Counted from the stretch's first letter, positions 34,540 through 47,401 are shown. The stretch is 64,000 bases of DNA from Absidia repens (GCA_002105175.1 MCGE01000033.1:368557-432556); one strand, 5' to 3'. Numbers and translations are program-made. Notes: a model not told the origin generated them from the letters alone.

Positions 34540-35749
34540 GCTGGGAAAGGACGGTGGGGAGAGTTACAATGAAAAAAGTTTGAATGACACAATGTCAAAA
34601 AAAAAAAAAAAAAATAACAAAACCACAAAAGGGTCGGAGAATCAAGTGGTTTGCGAGAAAAGTCCTTTTTTTTTTTTTTTTTTGAGTCAAAAAAAAAAAC
34701 GCTTCGTCTCGACGATAATCGCCGGCGCTGGTTCCGGCTAGATGCCAGCTTGCCCAATACTGAAAACCAATTTTGACTAACTGCTTGAGATAGGATGATG
34801 GTTGAGAAGCTTTCAAAATGATTTTTTTACGTATCAACGTTCGTCATATTTTTATTTCGAGGGGGGGGGGGTGGGGAGGGGATAAAAACGTTCTTAAGGT
34901 AATATTACCTACCCTTGAGCCTAGCGTTTTCGGCCCAAAGGGAGAGGGAAAGGGCAGGGGTAGGGGGGGGATGTATTCATGACAATCGCATCGCTGGCGC
35001 CATTTGAATTCCACTCGTCGGTTGGTTGTGGCGAACGTCGAGGAAACACATGTGTGCAAAGACGGGATTTCTGTATGGCAAAAAAAAAAAAAAAAAAAAA
35101 AAAAAACCCCACATGAGGCGTACCGTACCGTATCGTGCATGATTTTCAACTTCACTTGTCAAAAAAAAAACATGTAGGTATAGCACCATATAAATTCATT
35201 TGTTTTCATAAACATCCAACCGCATTGAGAAACATTAGAGAGAGACTGATGAATGTTCCAAGTATCCCCATTTACTCCACATATCGCATGCATGGATTAA
35301 TCCATCAAGGGGGTGAGATTCGACATGGTTCTTATATATTAATAATACACTAGATATAAATTTCTTCAGATGGATAAGATGATCTTTTTTTTTTTTTTTG
35401 TATGCATAACTAATGCACATCCCCATCACGCCTCCTTGCCAACACCACTTTCATTCGATAAAAAAAAAAAAAGAGCCATTGGTCACCCCACATTTTCACA
35501 AAGCGTACATTGAATGATGATAGATTTTTTATTTTTATTTTTTGAGGGTGAAAACACAAAGAATGGAAGGATAAAGAAAAAAAAAAAGAGAGAATAGCAA
35601 TAGTAAGAATAAAAAAGGGGGGAATATGTATAAATGTATATATGAGGATATAAAACTAGAGAATGGTATAAAAAAAGACAATCATATTGGTATTAGATAA
35701 CAAAAAGAGGGAGTGAGGGGGGGGGGTGTAAAACTAACTAACTAAAAAA
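34540..35749. other. Intergenic stretch with homopolymers
   Basis: Carries an A-run (34596-34614), T-run (34664-34683), G-run (34861-34871) and a 27-base A-run (35080-35106), plus other A/T runs. Frames here are only translations of these runs. Nothing else seen. Confidence 0.55.
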
Positions 35750-37847
35750 CTAGACTAATGAAGGGGAGGAGGATGATCGAGATTTGGTCCAATTTAGTTT
35801 TTGTTTCCATTTCTTGACCCAAGAACGAGACGAAGCTACAGATGCGGATGAAGACGATGTGGGCGTTGGGCGTTGTTGAGGAGGTTGCATTGAATGACGA
35901 TGGGGATGCGTAGTGGTCGTAGTAGCTCCAGCAGCAGCCGAAGAGGAATTGGTCGATAAAGACGATTCAGAGGAATTGGAATGGGGTGGAGATAGCGCAG
36001 GAGGAGTGGAAGCAGAAGAAGATTGATAAACAGCTGGTTGTTGTTGTTGGTCCATCATCATCATCTGGGCAGTCTGTTCAGCAGCAGAAGGAGCATCACC
36101 GGATTGTAAGCGTTGCATGGCTCGTTTTTCACCTTGTTCTGCGGCTCTTCGGTAATAGGTCCATGCCATGGTCATATTCTTTTCGATGCCAATGCCCACT
36201 TCATAGAAATACCCAACGGCATATTCAGCACGCGCCAATCCCTGATGATGGGCGCCACCTTTGACAGGAGAATGAGCAGCCACCTTGGCCCATGCGAATG
36301 CTTGTTCATCCGAGGGTTCCATCAGGCCAGGTACACCAATCAAATACCAAGCAGTCAAAGCAAAACAGGCATGAGGATGGCCTTGTTCGGCAGCCAAGCC
36401 GTAATAATGCATCGATAACCGAGGATCCACGGTACAACCCAAACGTCCAAATTCATAGCATTCCCCTAGACGGAAACAAGATGGGGCATATCCCAAATCA
36501 CTAGCGTCTTGATAGAGTCGCACGGCATAATCATGGTCTTGGAATATAATCGATGCTAATCCACGTTCATGAAGGTGGCCCAATTCGTGTAAAGCATGAG
36601 GGTATTCGGTGGTACTTGCTTCTGCTGATCGTTTGAGCCATTTGTGGCCATCCCGAATATTGCTGGAGAGACCCAATTCACCTTTGATTTCCGCCAGACC
36701 AAGTCGATACATAGCACCTGGATGATTCAAAGTGGCCGCTTTTCTATTTAATTTATTTTTCAATTGAACGAATGTGAGACAGTGGTAATGAATGACTGCA
36801 AAAAAATATATATATAAAAAAAAGAAGACGTTAATTACCTATAAAATTGGACCGCCTTGCCTTTATCACGCCGTGTTCCAAGCCCATCTTCATAACATTT
36901 TGCTGTTCTACATGTATAAAAAAAAAATAACAAAGCGGGGGCAGTGAGTAATAACGTTACATAAAAAAAAAGCAAGTCATTTATCTTATTAATTACCTAT
37001 AGGCAGCATCGGGATGATGATGTTTTGCCGCTTGCACGTAAAATGGAAAGGCTCGATCGTATTCAAACTTGTTCGATTTGTGTAACAGTCCGGAGGAGTA
37101 CATGTTTGCAAGATAATATTGACTTGCGCTGTGACCACGGATCGCCACTTGTTTCAGCAATTTTTCCGCTTCATTGAGATAAGCACTGGCAGATGATTGA
37201 GTAGTAGTTGTGTCGTCACCAAGATCTTGTTGTTGTTGTTGTTGAGGAGGAGGAGGAGGATCGCCACTTTCATCTAATCGTTTTGCCGCTTCCACCAAAA
37301 AAATGGCAAAATCACATTGTATTTCCACATCGTTTGTCTTTTTAGCATTTGCTCGATACATGTTGATGGTCTTCGCATAAGATAAAAGTGATGCATTATC
37401 CCCTGGTTTTAAATGAGAATGATCCAAGAGTTGTTCGCTGCCGACAGAATATAAGCTCATGGAAGAAGGAGAATGTATTTGCTGGATAGGGGACATAGGT
37501 GACATAGGCGGTGAAGTGGATGTATGTGGTGATGCTGAAGAGGTGGTGGTGGATATCATTTGTGGTTGAGTCGGTTTTAATAATCTAGCGTGAGGAGTAT
37601 GTGGTGGAGTTTGCGGTGGGGATGCATTCCTACTAGGTTTTGGATGAAGTGGCTGTTTTTCTTTGTTGTTGGACGGCAATCGTGGACTCGTTGCAGAGGA
37701 CGGTGAAGGTGAAGGTAAGGGTTTTTTTGCGATGGGAGAAGTGAATGCAGTAGATATTGGTGGCGATGGCGATGTTAATGGTGTTTTCTTCACATCACGT
37801 TCCAACATTGGTGTGGCGAGTGGGGTTGGGGTTGGTGTTTGTAACAT
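35750..37847 (-). CDS. Sel1-repeat protein of the SKT5/Chs4 type
   Basis: Three exons, 37847-36997, 36907-36839 and 36743-35750, join to 1914 nt (637 residues). The N-terminal 150 residues are Pro/Ser/Thr-rich. From about 215 to 530 there are at least seven Sel1-like repeats (YLANMYSSGLL, DAAYRTAKCYEDGLGTRRDK, AMYRLGLAEIKGELG, ALHELGHLHERG, SCFRLGECYEFGRLG, ACFALTAWYLIG, AEYAVGYFYEVGIGIEKN). The C terminus is Ser/Thr-rich and ends in a basic patch. This layout is typical of fungal activators of chitin synthase (Skt5/Chs4), which bring the enzyme to sites of cell-wall growth. No C-terminal CaaX prenylation motif is seen, unlike S. cerevisiae Skt5, so the exact orthology is uncertain. The last intron boundary was set by the repeat phase. 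Confidence 0.83.
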
Positions 37848-38763
37848 ACTCAGATAATAATATTAATATTAAAAGAGAGGGAAGAAAAGAAAAAAAAGGG
37901 GGGAGGGGAAGGGGAGGTACGGTGGGGGCGAGTTTTCAAATTTTTTTTGATAGCGAAAGAAGAAAGAAACAAAAGAATATTGACTGGTTTGAATCTTTAT
38001 ATTTTTTTTTTTTTCATGCAGTCCGTATTTTTTTTTGGCTGCATTTCCAAACATCACATGGCTTTCCATTCTGGACCTTTTCAGCCATTCGCTTCCGAAG
38101 CTTGGGTCAATCTAACCATCACACAAGCCGCACTTACCTTATTACCCCCTTCCCCCTCCTTTCATTATTGCCAAGAAACTAAAATAAAAAAAAAAGGTCA
38201 CATATCTCCTTATTATATATCTCAACGATTAGCGACGTGGATGAAAGGATCATCATCATTCACAGTGATGGTGAAATTCATTCTGGCATTAAAAACAGAT
38301 GCACACTTCCAATTTGACCCCGATAGTTTTAGCTTTGGTTTTTTCCAAACTAAAAACATATAAACGATGGCACAAGCACAAAAAATAAAATAAACACACG
38401 CACATGGACACACGCTCTAGTATGGTAAAAGACAACTTTTTGTTTGTTTTATTCATCATCGTCAAAACGCTCCAACAACAACAACAAGAACAAAAAAGAA
38501 TATATGATACATGAATAAATAAAATAAATAAAATGTGTAAAAATAGTATATTGTGGATGGATATGGAAGGGACAGTGGAGGGGATGTACATGAAAAAGGA
38601 TAATAGAATAAAATCAGTATCGTCAATCTACACTACTTTTTTGTTTGCAAACAGTAAAACTCTAAATAAGAATATGTATATAAAAAAAAAATTATCATTA
38701 GTACATCAAAGACCAGCACAAAGGTAAACTAAAAAACGATCCTTTTTTTTCTATTTTTTCTAT
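37848..38763. other. Intergenic stretch
   Basis: Promoter of the Sel1 gene and 3' flank of the next gene. It has G/A-rich and T-run segments near 37890-38040. A 138-codon plus-strand frame (37947-38363) begins in low-complexity sequence and has no family features. I do not call a gene. Confidence 0.45.
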
Positions 38764-39542
38764 TTATACCGGTAAACGATGAGGATGGTAATCTCGGGAA
38801 AACCAAAGCTATAAATATACATACATAAATTCAGTTAGTTCACAAACCCAACCAATCAATCCCCATCCAAACTATATTTTTACCTTTGATGATTTCTTTT
38901 TTTTAATCACCATTATCACCAGTAAGAAGACACTGATCGTCACTGCCGCCATCACCATGCCCAGCAATACAAAAGAGTATATCCAATGAGAAGTGAGCAT
39001 CGTCCATCGAGAGTAAGATTGGAGTAAACGACTGGTTGCTTCTTCGATGCTGATCACTCGGATAGGCTGATCTTTTGTGTGCTATCAATGGCATGTTGTA
39101 ATGTGTCCAAAATCGACTGATCCAAATGTTCCAAGTCCTGCTCTTCTTGTTGTTGCAGCCGAGATGGTGATGATGATGATAATCGTGCCTTGATCCCTGA
39201 TAGTGCATATAAAACATCCATGTCGTCCCGATGTTGGTTGTTGTTGTTGTTGTTGTTGTTGTTGTTGCTGCTGCTGCTGCTGCCGGTGATACTGCCGTCC
39301 CCGCCGCTGTCAGTTGATGGTGGACTCCGGGTAAAGCCATGTTTTCCTTCCTCCTGAACAGTCCCTTGCCCGAGTATATCCACTGGCGTGTTCCTGTCAT
39401 CGCCACCAATAGGCCATTCATCTACCACAAGTTCATCCATCAGATCAGACTGCCAGTGTTGCGGTGCTGCGTCTATCAATCGATACATTTGTGTAGTTAA
39501 CAGGCACCATAACAAAAGATATAAAAAGATCCTTGGCTTCAT
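38764..39542 (-). pseudogene. Type I membrane protein with an apparent 1-base frameshift
   Basis: From ATG 39542 the frame encodes a signal peptide (KPRIFLYLLLWCLLTTQ then a polar stretch), an acidic ectodomain with Ser/Asn runs (TTG and TGC repeats at about 39237-39285) and a helix with RLQQQEEQDLEHLDQS. The frame then stops at 39054. In another frame from about 39080 the protein-like sequence continues: VISIEEATSRLLQSY, a transmembrane segment (WIYSFVLLGMVMAAVTISVF), a KKKK-SSK stop-transfer patch, then after an intron (38883-38809) a last exon 38808-38764. The two frames meet at an A-run near 39072-39075. Either one base is missing from the sequence or the gene is broken. No intron with acceptable borders explains it. 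Family not recognised. Confidence 0.6.
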
Positions 39543-40152
39543 TGTTCTTTCAACGGAATGTTGCCTTGTTGTGTATTGCCAATTGATCAAATAAAAGAAG
39601 AATAGAAGTGTGAAGACGGAAAAAAAAAGTATGTGTCTTTATATATTGCAAATGAAGAAATAGGAGAGTGAAGGAGAGTGAAGGAGAAGACACAACACAG
39701 ACACACAGACACACACACACTCACTCACACACACAATAAAAAAAAAAAAAAAAAAAAAAAAGGAAGGAATGGCCGGTGTTTAAATACAGGCTGTGGATAA
39801 ATCAAGTGGGCTTGGATTTTTCATGTGCATTGATTGAAATTTTTATTAAACCTATTGAACTTACAATCAAAGCCAACCATCAATATCAAACAAATATAAA
39901 AAACAAAATTTTTTTATTAAGAGGCGAAATAAAAACATAAAATAAGAAATATATATATATGTATATAACGTAATATATAATATAAAAGGGGGAGTGGGGC
40001 AAAAAAGAAAAGGGAAAAAGAAATATAAAAAAAAAAAAGGAGGGAAGGAGGGGGTGGGGGCGAGGAAGAGACAACAACGGAAGGGAAGGGGAAATCTAGG
40101 TGAAAATACTAAGATACAGGGGAGGAGAAGGGGATAATAAAGAATGTAAGGC
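39543..40152. other. Intergenic stretch
   Basis: Upstream region of the type I membrane protein and 3' flank of the TBL1-like gene. It holds CA-repeats (about 39695-39735), a 25-base A-run (39737-39761) and G/A-rich sequence (39985-40130). No gene seen. Confidence 0.55.
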
Positions 40153-42426
40153 CTATGACTTCATATCCAAAATAACAACCTACGATATGACATTAAAACA
40201 AAAAAGGATATACACATGTCAATAAAGAACGAATGAGTACCATATTAATACTTTTCTTTTTTTACCTGTCGATTTGAGGTACAAGCCGCCAACTTGGATC
40301 CATCCTTGTTGAAATGTACTTCAAAAATCCCACCATCGGCCCGGAATGTTTTTTGTAAAGCACCTGATTTCACGTCCCATACATTGAGAATTTCATCAAA
40401 ACTACCCGAGGCTAAGAGCCGCGCGTCAGGGCTGAAGGAGATGGAGTAGACGGCTTCGGCATGATTCTTCAACACATGTAAACAGGTTCCTGTGAGAGCA
40501 TCCCACACACGAATGGTGGCATCAAAACTTCCCGTAGCCAAAAGACGCCTTGACGATGATGATGATCCATTCTCCATTGTACCACTATCGCTCCCAGATG
40601 AAGATAAAGGTGCCCATTGTAAAGTATAGATTTGCAAATAATGTCCTCGAATTTCTTGAATAGGTTGATCCGAATCCAGGGACCAGATCTTGGTGGTCAT
40701 GTCATCTGAGCAAGACGCCAAATATTTTCCACTAGGATCCCATCGCACGGCATTGATTTCATCTTCATGTCCCACCCACTTTTTCAATGGTTTTGTTGAT
40801 CCCACACGGCATACGTAAATCGTTTTGTCCGAGGAGCACGATGCAAATGTTGTATTATCCATCCAATCCACATCCAAAATGGCCACTGTAAACGAGAAAA
40901 AAAAAACATGGAGAGAGGGTGATTAATATTCTCTGTAGTACAACAATCCTCTTTTTGAAAATAAAGCAACCCCTCCCAACTTACAACTATGTAGTTCAAA
41001 TTGTTGTTTCATTTCTCCAGTTTTTGGATCCCATACCACCGTTGTCGTGTCGGCGCTGCCACTGAGCACCAAATCACCTTTCATGTTCCATTTCAATGAG
41101 AAGATCGGTCCTCGATGTTGTTCCATCACAAAGCGAAGTTGCCCTTTTTGTGTCCAGATACGTGCTTGGCCATCATAAGATCCCGAGGCCAGCAGTGTGC
41201 CAGATGGCTAAAGACGAATGAAAATAATAACGAACGCATGAATGAGTATATCATAGTTTCAAAACACCATCGTCTCCATTCACTTACATTCCAATCCAAT
41301 GTCGTGACATCTTTACTATCATTCAGATTTGGTAAATGGTTCAACACAATAGGTTCGGTCACTTCGCTGTTGTCATCAGGCACTTTCCATAACCTTGCAG
41401 TCGCGTCACCCGATCTACGTAACATAAAAAAAAAAAAAAGAGTAAGAAAGAAGTTTATGAAGATAAAAAAAAAAAAAAAAAAGCTAACATTAATTTGTTC
41501 ATTTGTTTTACCCTGACGCCAATAAATTTGATACTACAGGATTCCAAGAGCAAGAAAATACTTCACTGTGATGGCCCGTCAATATAACAGCTTCAGATGG
41601 ATCAATGATCTTTGGTTCCTTGGCAGGTGGTGGACGATCTTCCTGCTTTGATTCTATATTCACCCCCATACAAATACATGCAAAAAAAAAGGGCTGTGTT
41701 AGTTCATATCCTCACATGATACATATCCCTCTCTATCCATTCGATCGAAGTAACCAAATTGATTTTCACTTACCATCACCGCCTGCAGTGGTAGTAGGTT
41801 CTTCTTTCACAGTATGACCATTCACGGTAGCAGCAGTAGCGTCAGCGTCAGCTGTTGTTGTTGAAGGAATGGTGGCAGCTTTCGTCTCTTCTAAAAGGGA
41901 TGTTGCCTCTGTTGTTGAAGAAGGTTGTTGCTGTGCTGATGATGGTGCTGATGGTGCCGGTGGTGGTGATTGTGTAGCTGTTTCAGAGGGTTGTTTTTGT
42001 GATGGTAATGCTGATGCTGTTGGTGGAGGAGACGATGATGTGGACGGTTGTGATGGAGGAGGAGCAGGTGCTGGTATGGAATCAGTTGTTGCCATTTCTG
42101 TATCCATATCTGATGCTGCTGCTGTTGTTGTTTCCGCAGCCGTAGTAGTAGTAGGAGTGCTAGTAACAGATTCATCTTTTCGTGATCGTTTTTCCCGTTC
42201 CTTCTTTTCCCGCCGATCTTCCTTCCTTTGCCGTTTGGTACTGGGTGTGGGTGATGAGAGGCGTTGCTGCTGCTGTTGTGATGGGAGTGCGGGTTGTTGT
42301 TTTGTATGACTCTCACCAGTCAGGTCACATTCGTGGGGTCCTAAGAGAGAGAAGGGAGCACTGCACTCCACAAGTTCACCATCCTATATAACAATACAAT
42401 TATAATCAGTTCTATACTTCCCAATA

Positions 42427-42464
<38 letters not shown>

Positions 42465-42792
42465 ATATTATGCTTTACTTCGTTCATATGAGCTTCAATA
42501 TCCATAAATTGTAAACCTTTATGAATCACATTGATGAGCATCCCAGGCTGAATAGTGGCATCCTTATAGATCGATTTTTCCACTTGGCTTTCATACTGGA
42601 AAGCAAATGAAGAGTGGCGAAAACCTAAAATAAACGATAGAGTTAGGGAATTTTTATTGTTGTCGTCTTTTTGGGGGGAGATGGTCGTGCGAGTATAAAC
42701 ATGTACATAGATATATATTTCAAGTAGTATTTACCTGATTCTTGTAAATATCTATACACGATAGCATTAACTTGTTCGCTAGTCAATGTCAT
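40153..42792 (-). CDS. TBL1/SIF2-like LisH-WD40 corepressor subunit
   Basis: Eight exons, 42792-42735, 42624-42479, 42383-41774, 41653-41512, 41414-41288, 41207-40985, 40885-40266 and 40179-40153, join to 1953 nt (650 residues). The N-terminal LisH motif ([29 protein letters not shown]) and the following IKEL-like helix [20 protein letters not shown] are characteristic of TBL1X, TBL1XR1 and yeast Sif2. A long Pro/Ser/Thr/Gln linker with a basic [20 protein letters not shown] patch (likely nuclear signal) precedes eight WD repeats, from [12 protein letters not shown] to the final VVILDMKS, whose last exon is only 27 nt. In animals and yeast this protein is part of NCoR/SMRT or Set3 histone-deacetylase complexes. 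Histone-deacetylase partnership is inferred. Assignment to the family is firm. Confidence 0.92.
42427..42465. repeat. AT/GT compound microsatellite in TBL1-like intron 2
   Basis: About 12 AT units are followed by about 7 GT units, inside the intron between exons 2 and 3. Confidence 0.85.
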
Positions 42793-44107
42793 TGTAATTG
42801 TCAGATGATCGCGTTTGTTGGAATAAGCACGGTAAGAGGACGAGGATTGGTTGGGTTGGACAGTAACAAATAAAGAATGACGATGGTGTAAAAAAGTTCA
42901 ATTAAATAGGTGTAATAAATAGCAATGAGGCGGTGAGACCGAGGGAAAGGGATGTTGGAGAGTGCCGTATGTAGTTGTATGATGCGTATGATGAGATTAC
43001 GTATTCTTGTTAAAATAAAGAAGAAAAAGAACGCTTTACTCAACAACTGATAATTAGGAAAAAGAAGAAAAAAAAAAAAAGGAAGGGAAGAAAAAAGAAG
43101 CGGCTCAAAATGACGATGGACGGGATTTTAAAAAATCCTATTTTTTTTTTTTTTGGGCTGGAAAAGAAAAATTTGAAATAGACAGCATTTAGGCGTAGTG
43201 CGCTGATATTTAAATCTTTCAATAATTCAGTACTGGCCGTGTTCTGACGCGGCGTTAATTAATCCGTGTTCTTCTCTGATTATCTCAAATAGTCATTGAA
43301 CATAAAATAAAAAAATCCACACTGCAAAATTGATTTGAACAAAGAAACCATGTAGTTATCTTTGTATGTGGTACAGCCTAGATCTATTCTACGAAAAATA
43401 CGTGGAATACAGGAGTCAACATTTGATATTAAGTCGCTCTGGTCTGTAGATGACGAATTGACGAGCTAAAGGTGAAAAATTGAGATTTCGATACATTTTT
43501 TTGAGAAGAAAAACGACTCAACGTACAGGCTTCCTATAGTTTTCGGGTATACGATGTTAAATTTTTTTAGGCGTGAAATGTCTTGCGTTTTCTTGCATTG
43601 GTGTCGGATAGAATCAATGATGAAAATGTCGGGTACATGTGGGCCAATTAATTGGGCCCACTCCTCTCTCTTGTTGGGTAGGATAACCTCGGGTTAATAG
43701 GATATGAATATTTTTCTGTCCTGACCAAATCGTATCATCTATATTTTTTGCCGGTAAATCATAAAGTAGGTTCGATAGCAATTGTGACTGTAGGATGCAC
43801 TGGTTATTTTGAAATAATTGTCATTCCATAAGCGCCTACAGGTAGTTCCTATAATACAGAATACCACTCAGGGGTTGAACTACCCATGACTTCCTTTTGT
43901 TTCATTGAAGCTACGCCACCATAGGCAAGCATGGTCACACTCTGGGCCATTGGAAGTATTTCCTACTCCGACGACATTTAACGAATTCGAACTGGGGAAA
44001 AAGGCTCTACTGGGGTCAAAAAAAATAAAATAAAAAAAAAGTTCAAGTTCAGCCTTTCTTTCCTTCTTTCTTTCTTCCACCCCCCTATATACAACAAACT
44101 AATAATC
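42793..44107. other. Divergent intergenic region between TBL1-like and Mge1 genes
   Basis: A 1.3-kb region with A/T runs near 43064 and 43140. The middle part (43220-43980) is less repetitive but shows no coding frames, tRNA-like features or similarity to the dispersed repeats. Nothing else recognised. Confidence 0.5.
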
Positions 44108-44991
44108 ATGTCATTTGCACCTCTTCGTCAAGCCGCCACTCGCTCTGTCCGTCAATCCTTTTTAGCTTCCCGAGTTTCTACCACCACTCCTCTTGCTAGT
44201 ACTTCTCTTTTCCGTCGTACCTATTCTGCCACCACTGACAAGCCTCCTGCTGCTGATGACGCTGATACCAACAAGAAAGCCGAAGAATCCACTACTGCTG
44301 AAGAACAACAAAAGACTGAACCTTCTACTCCCCTCAGCCCTGAAGAAGAATTAAAAGCCCAATTGGTTGAAAAGGACAAGAAGATTGCTGAACTCAAAGT
44401 AAGTTGCTTACCAACAAAGAAACACACAGAGACAGGGAAAGGGCGGCCTGGCAGTTCTGATTATGTTATGTTTTCTAACTTGGTGTCACCCTTCTTTCTG
44501 TTCTTATTATTATTATTAAAAATTAGGATGCCTATATTCGCTGTTTAGCTGATCAAGAAAACATCCGTGAACGTAGCCGTAAAGAACTCGCCTCTGCAAA
44601 GGACTTTGCTATTCAAAAGTTTGCTAAGGATTTACTGGATACGGTTGATATTTTGAACATGGCGTTGACGTCGGTCCCCGAAACATTGCGCACCAAGGAA
44701 TCAGCGGAAGCGGCTGCTGCCACTGTGAACATGGCCGATCAACTGTCCAACTTGTATACCGGTGTATCGATGACCGAAGTGGAATTGGTCAAGACCTTGG
44801 GCCGTCATGGTGTAGAACGACACAACCCCGATGGTGAAGTCTTTGATCCCAACTTGCATCAAGCCCTCTTCCAAGCCCCCATGCCTGATAAAGAAGCCGG
44901 TACCATCTTTGCTGTCCAAAAACATGGCTATACCATCAAGGGCCGTGTCTTGCGCCCTGCTCAAGTCGGTGTCGTTGCTGAATCAAATTAG
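44108..44991 (+). CDS. MGE1: Mitochondrial GrpE-type nucleotide exchange factor (Mge1)
   Basis: Releases ADP from mitochondrial Hsp70, so driving protein import and folding in the matrix. Exons 44108-44398 and 44527-44991 join to 756 nt (251 residues). The first 45 residues are basic, Ser/Thr-rich and without acids (an R-rich presequence ending near FRRTYSA). A Glu/Lys-rich coiled-coil (about 75-125) leads to the GrpE head; motifs include YIRCLADQENIRERSRKE, FAIQKFAKDLLDTVDILNMA, GVSMTEVELVKTLGRHGVE and the C-terminal KHGYTIKGRVLRPAQVGV. All are family hallmarks. Intron 1 separates the presequence plus coiled-coil from the head. Confidence 0.96.
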
Positions 44992-45646
44992 AAAATCATT
45001 GCTTTTTCCTTGTCTCCCCTACTCTTTTTTTCACCCCTCTCCTTTATTTGTATGTATGTTTTATGTTGTGTAGTATAGATTGTTTTTTTTTTCCCCTTTG
45101 ATCCCTTTAGTTTATTATTATCATTGAATGTATAGATTGCCCCTTTCACTCTCTCCCTCGTTGTTTTTTTTTTATCTTTGTTGCTTAATATTTTGCACCC
45201 AATAAACATATATCTTCACTCATATTTTATTGTCCTTGTTGTTTGAATGTTTAATCCAAATCCCGCACACAGATCGACCACCCAAAAAACATTACCATTT
45301 TGTATTAGCGATTTGTTTTTGCTTCCTCTTAGATACGTAGATTTATCTTTATCAGAACATTCTCATAGAAATAAGTTTATATTATCGCAGGTGAGTGAAT
45401 ACAACAGAAGCGATGAGGGATTACTTTTTTTTTTCTTTTCGATGATGGGCTCTGGCAGTTTTTAATCTTTTGGCAGGCGGGTCCGATTTTGGGGTTTTGT
45501 ATCACTTGGCGGTCTTTTTTTTCCCCAGCCTGAATGAGTCACTTTTTTTTTATATATATCTCGCTTTTTTTTTTTATATATAAATATTTTGGCGTTTCTT
45601 TTTTTTTTTTTTCTTCTTCATTATCATTTTTCTTCATTCATAAGAC
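44992..45646. other. Spacer between Mge1 and ArgJ genes
   Basis: 3' flank of Mge1 (AATAAA near 45200) and ArgJ promoter. The ArgJ promoter is marked by T-runs at about 45509, 45545, 45565 and 45600-45612 directly before the ATG. No other gene seen. Confidence 0.55.
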
Positions 45647-47081
45647 ATGTTACTGACTCGTCTTTCTCTCCCTCGTACAGCCTTTACACACACCAATGTT
45701 CACCAACGATTATGGTACAGTAGTAGCACCAGCGGCAATGCTTATAGCCATCTCAGTAAACGCAAGCAATCCTTTATTCCCACATCAGGGACCTATCCCC
45801 TCGGATTCCGCGCCTCAGGAGTGTCCTGCGGTATTAAGAAGAACGGCAACAAGGATGTAGCACTTGTGGTCTCGGAACACCCTTGCTCGGCGGCAGCTGT
45901 CTTCACCACGAATGCATTCAAAGCCGCACCGGTCTTGGTCAGCAAGCAGACTCTGGCAGACAACAAAAACCAAGATATCTATGGCGTGGTCACCAACTCT
46001 GGTTGTGCGAATGCGGTGACTGGCGCTCAGGGCCTGGCCAATGCTGAACGTATGCAAGCCGTGATGGATGAACTGACAGGCCATGCGAAATCAGCACTTA
46101 CCATGTCTACCGGTGTGATTGGACAACAACTAGCTATGGAAAAGTTGGAACCTGGGATCCGCAATGCATATGGTGAGTTATCGGCCGATCACGCTTCTGG
46201 TTGGTTCAAGGCGGCGGAGGCGTTTATGACCACAGACACTTTCCCTAAACTTTGCTCTGGCTCTTTCAACGTGAATGGATCAACCACAAGTTTCCGAATG
46301 GCAGGGATTGCAAAAGGGGCTGGTATGATTCATCCTAACATGGCAACGTTACTTGGCTTTGTGGTCACAGATGCAAAGGTGGCCCCCGCTTTGTTACAAA
46401 AGGCATTAACCTATGCAGTGGATCGGAGCTTCAATGCTATCAGCATTGATGGTGACATGTCGACAAATGATACCATCTCGGTCTTGGCGAATGGTGCCAG
46501 TGGTGTGTCTATTCAAGATGAAGCGGATCCTTCTTATCTTGTCTTCCGGGATCAATTAACAACATTTGCTGCTGAATTGGCTCAATTGGTGGTACGTGAT
46601 GGGGAAGGTGCAACCAAATTTGTGACCCTTCATGTTAAGGTAAAGAAAAAAAAAAATTCCATCTCTCTGTTTCCTTTTTTTTTCAGCTGATGATTTTTTG
46701 TTTTTTATGTAGGGTGGCGAATCCTTTGAAAGTGCCAAAAAAGCTGCTTCTCATATCTCCACATCGAAACTGGTAAAAACAGCACTGTATGGTCAAGATG
46801 CCAATTGGGGTCGTATTTGTGCAAGTCTAGGACATAGCGGCGTGGATGTTGACCCAAGTAAGGTCAGTGTGACTTTTGTGCCAAGTGATGGATCCAAATC
46901 ATTACCATTGATGATCAAAGGTGAACCTGAAGTGGTAGATGAAGACCGGGCGGCTGAAATCTTGAAAATGGAGGATTTATGGATTGAAGTGGATCTTGGA
47001 TTGGGTGACAGTGATGCCAAGTTCTATACCTGTGATCTTAGTCACGAATACGTTACGATCAATGCGGATTACCGGTCTTAA
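45647..47081 (+). CDS. ARG7: Mitochondrial arginine biosynthesis bifunctional protein ArgJ
   Basis: Transfers the acetyl group from N-acetylornithine to glutamate (ornithine acetyltransferase), and in bifunctional forms also makes N-acetylglutamate from acetyl-CoA, in the arginine cycle of the mitochondrial matrix. Exons 45647-46639 and 46713-47081 join to 1362 nt (453 residues). A basic, Ser-rich presequence (about 1-40) is followed by [31 protein letters not shown], the [13 protein letters not shown] motif with the self-cleavage site and nucleophile Thr234, and [11 protein letters not shown]. The C-terminal exon carries DANWGRI and ends DYRS. Everything expected for activity is present. The gene symbol follows the yeast name. 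Confidence 0.96.
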
Positions 47082-47401
47082 TTTAGATTTGATTCGTTGC
47101 ATAGCATAGTTTTTTTTTATTGTCATTTTAGTTGTAGTTGCGCTTATATATATATATATTTCGCTTATTGATTTGAATGTAAAAATAAAAGCAATAGTTG
47201 TTTTTTTTTATCCAGTTTACCTTTCTCTTTTTATGTAACCTGATATAAGGTATTCTTTGTAAAACGACTCACAATAGCCTTTTAATGTTTATTACCCCTT
47301 TTAGGAAATTTAAAGAATGTCCGTGACACTGGCATTTTTTTTCTTCCCGGCCTTTTTTTTTTTCTTCTTTCCTTCATTCACACACTCCCTGGTATTACTG
47401 C
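47082..47401. other. Spacer between ArgJ and glycosyltransferase genes
   Basis: Holds the ArgJ 3' flank with AT-repeats (47147-47158) and a pyrimidine-rich tract (47340-47370) before the next start. Nothing else seen. Confidence 0.5.

Noticed and set aside
37947..38363. 138-codon plus-strand frame
   Set aside because: It starts in T-run-derived Phe stretches, has no family motif and crosses the upstream region of the Sel1 gene.
38884..39542. A 39-nt intron (from near 39122) to explain the frame change in the type I membrane protein
   Set aside because: The would-be donor GTCGAT is poor and the length is below other introns here. A one-base indel at the A-run is simpler.
41869..42309. Plus-strand frame of 146 codons
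   Set aside because: Antisense shadow of the low-complexity linker in the TBL1-like protein.
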